The translations under genes were made by a program, and so were the position numbers. A stretch of DNA of 22,804 bases, taken from positions 176,588 to 199,391 of the forward strand of contig WELA01007148.1 in the NCBI GenBank assembly GCA_009602735.1, given 5' to 3'. Below, piece after piece: positions 18,305-22,804 of the stretch. The notes beneath the pieces were generated by a model. The model was not told the origin of the DNA. It saw only the letters and a program-made list of their open reading frames with translations, and searched no databases. This DNA comes from Mesotaenium endlicherianum (Eukaryota; Streptophyta; Zygnematophyceae; Zygnematales; Mesotaeniaceae). Within the stretch, counting starts at the first letter, position 1; each line of letters starts with the position of its first letter.

Positions 18305-19871
18305 TGAAGTCCTCGTCGCCCTAAGGAGGCATCCGCAAGAACCGGGAGGGTAATTTGTTTGTTGTTCTCCCAAGAAGGGCAGAAAAAAAGATGTAGGATG
18401 GGGCGCCTGGAGAGCAGAACGTCTTTCCCCCACCTTTTGAATGGATATTTTGAGGGGGTGAATTTCAGGCATTTTTTTTCCTGTCTGCGCGTCGCCACGT
18501 TGGTGGTGTTCTTTCTGAAATAATGACAAATGAAACGAAGATGAGAATGGGTGTATGGAATTATGCCTCTCTCTAGCTCCAGCTCTGCCCGCAGCCGAAC
18601 GCGCTTACCTGTGTCCTCCTAGGTCTTGATGTTTGTAGCGCTCTGTCCACACAGAAAGCACGGAGGGACAGGTTACTCGGCTCAGGAACAAGCGATAGGC
18701 ATCGCGCGAAAATGTAGAGGACCTTTGCTGCCCACAATGTTTTCCATGTCACGTCTCCCTTCCCACTTTTGTAGTCGATGCGTAGGGTGCTTCAGGATAG
18801 CTCCAAAGTGTTTCATTCTTCTGAAGTCGCAGAGGCTTCAGCCTTCATTATCTGGCAATGAGTGGCAGCGGCGAGTAGGATATCTGTGCAAGGTCTGAGA
18901 GAGGTGGTTCTATACCACAACTAGACTAGAGGTGAGTCAATTCCATAGGGAACAGTTCCATAGCGCTCAGGTAGGGCGCAGAGTAACATCAACAAGGGAT
19001 GCTTTCTGCTGCAAAATGTACGCACTTTCCTTTTTAAAGAGCCCAGTGGCAGCCCTAAAGGTCTTCCAAGATTAGAATGAAGTAACTTCTTCTTGACAAT
19101 TCCATTCGACTGTGAATGCACACATCATTTCGGTTGGAGCAAACATCCTCAATCTTGCGAAAAGCTTCAATGTATATCAATTCTACAATCCCGGACAATG
19201 ATATCATGTCTCGTAGGTCTTCCACGAAAGTACCTGACGAGCCAATGACCCTAAACATTGTTCACTTGGTGCAAGTTGCGGGTCATTGGTAGTCCAAGTA
19301 GAGAGCTACACCACAAGATTTTTCCCCAAAGAGTGGACGCTTCCAATCAATCTCAGCTTCTGGAAGATTGTACGGAGGATGCAACGCACCAGCTGTCACT
19401 GTCTAGCTCTGCCGCATGCTGATATGTGCCAGTTAAAGAGCCACTAACTCCACTGTGCTATCAACTGAGTGCCTTGCGCAAGAAGGGGGGGCACCGGGAC
19501 GCATCGTAGAAGCCGAGCCTGTTCAAGAAGACTGCATATATCACATGCAGCAAAATTGCATACGCTGCACAATTCACAAGTACCTGCGCACGCCAAGAGT
19601 GCGCAGGCTGCTGTTAGGGCCACGCCAAAGGACTTAAGGCAATGATGGCAGGTGTACAAAACCAGCCCCAGCATGTCTCCCGGTGACACAAGAGTTCACT
19701 TGTCTCTGCACTACGAAACCTGCAATACGTAATATTACAAGTTCTCCTTCTTGAATCTGCATTTGTAAGCACAGCCTTTGAATGCTTTGTTTCTCTCAGC
19801 ACACCTGCTAGCAAGGAAAGAGGAGCACTTTATGCATGAGGAGGCACGGAAGCGGGTCCCATCACGCCTAC
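18305..19871. other. No confident gene; one weak minus-strand exon candidate
   Basis: After the Ycf55-like stop there is presumably its 3' UTR. A weak minus-strand exon candidate starts after an acceptor CGTCAG at 19240-19234 and reads TFVEDLRDMISLSGIVELIY and then IEAFRKIEDVC, down to about 19140. It has no clear donor and no recognised family. The rest shows only short frames without motifs. Confidence 0.3.
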
Positions 19872-19973
19872 CAGAGCGACAGCTGCGGTGCACACAAAGG
19901 GGACAGATGGCACGATGTTGGACCCCACGCTCGCCAGCATCAGCGACAGCGTCGAGTGCGCGTTCGTCACCAC
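19872..19973 (-). other. Isolated membrane-like exon candidate
   Basis: A 102-bp segment, in phase 0 at both ends, lies between an acceptor TATCCAG (branch-like CTGAC shortly upstream) and a donor CTG|GTAGGC. It encodes 34 mostly hydrophobic residues beginning VVTNAHSTLSLMLASVGSNI and ending VPFVCTAAVAL. The frame is closed soon after on both sides, as expected of an exon. It could be a further exon of the membrane protein gene to its right (exon ends there are also phase 0) or part of another minus-strand gene. No family is recognised. Confidence 0.35.
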
Positions 19974-20131
19974 CTGGATACCCGCCATGTCAGCATCCAC
20001 GAGCACGCAAGCGGCATCCCCAAGGGCCCCCCGTCAAGTGCCTACCAGAAGCATCCACAGATAGCGGCTTCGACGGCTTAGACACCTGGCAGAAAGCGAG
20101 ATCCTGAGTAATTGAGAGCTGGCAGAGCAGC

Positions 20132-20875
20132 TCAGCTCAACTCGCTCGCCTGGAAGCGTTCTCTGGAGCCTTCTTCCACGGCCTCCACCTTAACGTACGT
20201 CATACTTTGCAAGAGAACGTGCCTTGTGCAGCGCGTGTAGAAGCTCCAAGCCGTAGCACAACCCTTCCATAGCTCCTGCATTTGGGGTTTGAGGTTGAGT
20301 TTAGGGTTTAGGGTTTGGGTGTTTCCTCGCATTCCATACCGGAGATGTGCCGGGCGCCTTCTCCCCTATCGCTCGCTTAGTCGCTCACACAGCTCACAGC
20401 TCTGCCACCGACCGCATTGAAGTCTCAGTTGGGTTCGATTCTCTCTCGCTCTTGCGCATGTGACACGGGGTGCGTGTCTTCTCTCCTCGTGTCCTTCGCC
20501 CCCCGCAGGCTTGGAAGCAGAAGAAAGGCCCAGGGAACGCAGTCCGCGTCTCTCTCAACTCTGGTGGAGACTGATGAGCGCACATCCGAAGTGTGTTCAA
20601 CAGCGCCCAGGTGGTTGCATCGCGTGCACAGGCATGCACACACAGAAACACGCACGCGCGTACGCACGTGCGCAGGTGGAGCGCGCTCAAGGATCTGTGC
20701 ACGTCTGGCACAAGCATATGACGTGGCGAGATGCGTGACTGAGCTGGCGGAGCAGAGGAGGACCTACCAGGCCGAAGAGGTCCTGACGCACGAGCCATGA
20801 CGTCAGCATGACATACAACAGCAGCCCCACTGCCCTGGCCTGCAGTTCCCACCACCCAGCCCCCCCCCGACAGAG

Positions 20876-20915
<40 letters not shown>

Positions 20916-22455
20916 TAATGCCATGACACCCTTGTCACAAACAGCAGCAGCAGCTCCACGACTTCGTCATGACGTACAGTTGCAACCTCACTGCCCTTTT
21001 TTATCCCCCACCTTCTCCACCAACACACCCAGAGGCACACAAACACACACACACACTGAGAGACAAACACTGAGGAGGCACACACAAGGACTTGCCGAGG
21101 ACCAGGGCACAGGAGAGGGCGAGCAAATGAGCACAGGCCCTGCACAGGCTGCTTCCCCTGCCAACGCGAGAGGGAGAGGGGTGCAAGTCCGGGCAGAGGG
21201 TGTTGGTGGCAATCACACACCACTGTGACAGCACGCGCGCACGTGAGATTGAAACATCAGAGCAGTTGAACGAGCATGCAAGCGCGAGCTAGGCACCCAC
21301 GTGACATGATCGTAGAGAGGACATAATACGCCCCTCCCTCTTCCAACACACCCCCCGTCCAGCCCCCCCCACCCATCCTATTTGTCCCCCTTTCTTCTCC
21401 CCCGTTCCTTGGGGGGCCTCTGGTGAAAGTGCCAGGTGGCAGGTGGCAGGTGGCAGGAGGCAGCGTACCAGCAAAGAGACGAGAATAGACACGCTCCAGC
21501 GGCTCTCCCACCTGCACTCACATCCAGCCCAAAATCCCCCCACACCTCAAACCCCGACCCCAACCCCTCGAAAAACACACAGGCACACTCAGGGCACGCG
21601 CAGACGCACACATGCACGCCCGTACGCCGCATGAAGTCTATGTCTTTTTAGGAACGGGCAACCAAGGGCTCAAACTTCTGGGCCCAGGTGTTGGATTTTA
21701 TTGCAAAGGCCTACCTCGGATGCTCCAGCAGAGCATTGCCAGCACAGCAGAGCATTGCTCGAGGCGTCTAAGAAGCGTCACATGGAGGGGTACAAACCGC
21801 GCCCCCCGGGGAGGGAGGGGGGGGGGCTAGCAGAATGCTGCCAGCTGCACTTCAAGAAAGCAGCGGGTGGATCGAGTCACAGAATCTATCACACACACGC
21901 CGCAACTGCACCTAACAACCCCCACCCAAAATAAATCCAATAGCAGAAGAAACAAGACGAGGGGCAAGGGAGTGGAGTGCGGATCGTGGGGAGGGAGTGC
22001 GGATCGTGGTGCTGGAAGGGCGCTGCCACTAGCACTAAGTAAGAAGAGGTGCCTTCATGAGACGTGACAACGGAAGGCAACGGAAGGCAACGGAAGGCCT
22101 GAATCGTGCGGAGCCAGGGCGTAGAAGGAGGAGGAGGAGGAGGAGGAGGAGGAGGAATTTTGGGNAACCCCATCGCCCGCATCCAGCCACACACACCACA
22201 TCGTCACTGCGTGCGCACGTGCGCGCGTGCGTGCTTGTCGTCCGGGGCATGCATGGAACAGTCCGCCCGTTCTCGATTGAAAGCAAGGGAACGCAACAAA
22301 AAGGGAAGCCGGCAAGAGACATTAAAAAAGAGCGCACACGTGGCGAGCAGCCGGGACGCGTGTGTATCGACGGCCAATGAATTGAGCTGGCTTACCAGGT
22401 AGGACACAGCCCTGAGCGGTCCCGAGAGGACGAACAGCAGCAGGGACGTCGCCAC
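20132..22455 (-). CDS. Multipass membrane protein with tiny exons, PRT_C/reticulon-like start (5' partial)
   Basis: Model exons in transcript order are 22455-22396, 21767-21715, 21511-21469, 20839-20768 and 20275-20132, with lengths 60, 53, 43, 72 and 144. The splice phases 0, 2, 0, 0 all agree, giving 123 residues and a TGA at 20134-20132; upstream exons are missing. Exon 1 is VATSLLLFVLSGPLRAVSYL. Joined to exons 2-3 it gives ..YL-TPRAMLCC..GNALLEHPR-WESRW, which resembles the C-terminal membrane region of plant MCTP proteins (PRT_C, PF08372): RAT, hydrophobic stretch, YVTP, then LRHPRF. That pattern only appears when the exons are joined as modelled. A further membrane segment, VGLLLYVMLTSWL, follows in exon 4. 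The last exon is ELWKGCATAWSFYTRC.. and ends ASELS. MCTPs end soon after HPRF, so this tail differs and the exact family is unsure; a reticulon-like membrane-shaping role at the ER is only an inference. Confidence 0.42.
20283..20321 (+). repeat. Interstitial TTTAGGG (plant-type telomere) repeats
   Basis: Two perfect TTTAGGG units with degenerate TTTGAGG, TTGAG and TTTGGGTG neighbours. On the minus strand this is CCCTAAA sequence lying directly before the acceptor (TGCAG, 20280-20276) of the last membrane-protein exon, where it serves as the C-rich stretch of the intron end. Confidence 0.75.
20877..20914 (+). repeat. (CA)n microsatellite
   Basis: An uninterrupted CA run of about 38 bp. It lies about 40 bp upstream, in transcript order, of the minus-strand exon at 20839-20768, where it reads as GT in the intron. 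A short C-run precedes it at about 20861-20869. Confidence 0.9.
21433..21463 (+). repeat. 7-bp CAGGTGG tandem repeat
   Basis: Four units, the last being CAGGAGG. They lie just inside the minus-strand intron, a few bases past the donor at 21468. Confidence 0.8.
21974..22009 (+). repeat. 16-bp direct repeat
   Basis: GGAGTGCGGATCGTGG occurs at 21974-21989 and 21994-22009, a 20-bp period. Intronic in the membrane-protein model. Confidence 0.8.
22069..22098 (+). repeat. 10-bp CGGAAGGCAA tandem repeat
   Basis: Three copies, the last ending in CT instead of AA. Followed by a GGA microsatellite. Confidence 0.85.
22126..22165 (+). repeat. (GGA)n microsatellite ending at a single N
   Basis: About ten GGA units, then GGAATTTTGGG and an N at 22165. 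The lone N suggests a forced join or uncertain base at the end of the repeat. Confidence 0.85.
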
Positions 22456-22804
22456 CTGTCACGCACCCGGAGCAGGAAGGGGGGGCGCGCGCTTGCGTGA
22501 GAGCTTTGAGAGAGGCAGCAGGGAAGGGGAGCCACAGCCTCCATCCTCGCCAGTTATAACAATGGCAAAGCCTATTATTTGGAGAAAGACCCTCATCAGA
22601 AACCCCATGCTGGCCATAAACCTCACTCTTGCCCCCTCAAACCCAAAGCCCAACCCCCAGAGCTCAAGGAATGCCTTGCTCGCGCCAAAGGAGAACCTCA
22701 CATCAATCTACCAAAAAGCACAAGGCCAAAACTTTCAAGACCACCACCACCGCCCCCACCACCACCAGCAGCAGCAGCACTTCCATACGTCTCAGCCCCC
22801 CCCC
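22456..22804. other. Right-edge region, probably intronic; no gene placed
   Basis: Upstream of the first visible membrane-protein exon. On the minus strand one frame (about 22700-22530) reads hydrophobic residues including FMASMGFLMRVFLQIIGFAI, but I see no donor that would join it to the exon at 22455. CCAAACCC/CCCTCAAACCC sequence at about 22635-22662 repeats the degenerate telomere-like theme. CAC and CAG runs and a poly-C end the window. Confidence 0.35.

Noticed and set aside
20417..20800. Plus-strand exon pair reading LEAEERPRERSPRL.. and ARLAQAYDVARC.. to a TGA at 20800
   Set aside because: The two pieces can be joined in phase, but the splice sites are ordinary, no family is recognised, and the second piece overlaps the better-supported minus-strand membrane exon at 20839-20768.
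1..22804. CRISPR arrays, transposase, integrase, reverse transcriptase, rRNA or viral genes
   Set aside because: I looked for these on both strands and saw no matching motifs; the repeats present are microsatellites and short tandem duplications.

Overview
The window looks like nuclear DNA from a photosynthetic eukaryote, most likely an alga. The evidence is GT-AG introns, long untranslated and intergenic stretches, many microsatellites, long low-complexity insertions in coding exons, plant-type TTTAGGG repeats, and a nuclear gene that appears to encode a Ycf55-like (DUF3685) plastid protein. There is no bacterial operon structure. The species cannot be named from sequence alone; a green-lineage alga is an inference. 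By eye the left part (about 1-9 kb) is AT-richer, and the part right of about 9.4 kb is GC-rich and full of CA/GT, CT, TCC, GGA and poly-C tracts. There is a 31-base N gap inside poly-C at 10206-10236 and single Ns at 13760 and 22165, so this is a draft assembly.

Layout, left to right. (1) The 3' end of a disordered Gly/Pro/His/Gln-rich protein, + strand, entering from the left edge and ending at 1037. (2) A two-exon COMMD3-like gene, - strand, 4010 to 2785, whose intron can be placed exactly. (3) About 4 kb with no recognisable gene. (4) A COX17-like mitochondrial copper chaperone, - strand, main exon 8435-8205. (5) A six-exon model on the + strand, 9504-18304, whose last three exons carry the conserved pieces of the Ycf55/DUF3685 family; a repetitive insert of nearly 300 residues separates two of those pieces. 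(6) A minus-strand coding-like segment, 18150-17669, that lies over the last intron and the start of the last exon of the Ycf55-like gene and is broken by one frame change and one TAG. (7) Two isolated minus-strand exon candidates near 19.2 and 19.9 kb. (8) A minus-strand multipass membrane protein made of very short exons, 22455 to 20132, whose first segments resemble the PRT_C/reticulon-like end of MCTP proteins.

The genes are ordinary eukaryotic neighbours and do not form a pathway. COX17 acts in mitochondrial copper delivery, COMMD3 in endosomal recycling, and the Ycf55-like protein probably in a plastid membrane. The most notable points are the Ycf55-like gene with its insert, three perfect E2F-type motifs inside that insert, a second phase-compatible last exon, and the antisense segment over the gene's 3' end. 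All gene structures were worked out by hand from splice consensus, reading phase and remembered family motifs; no search or RNA data was used.
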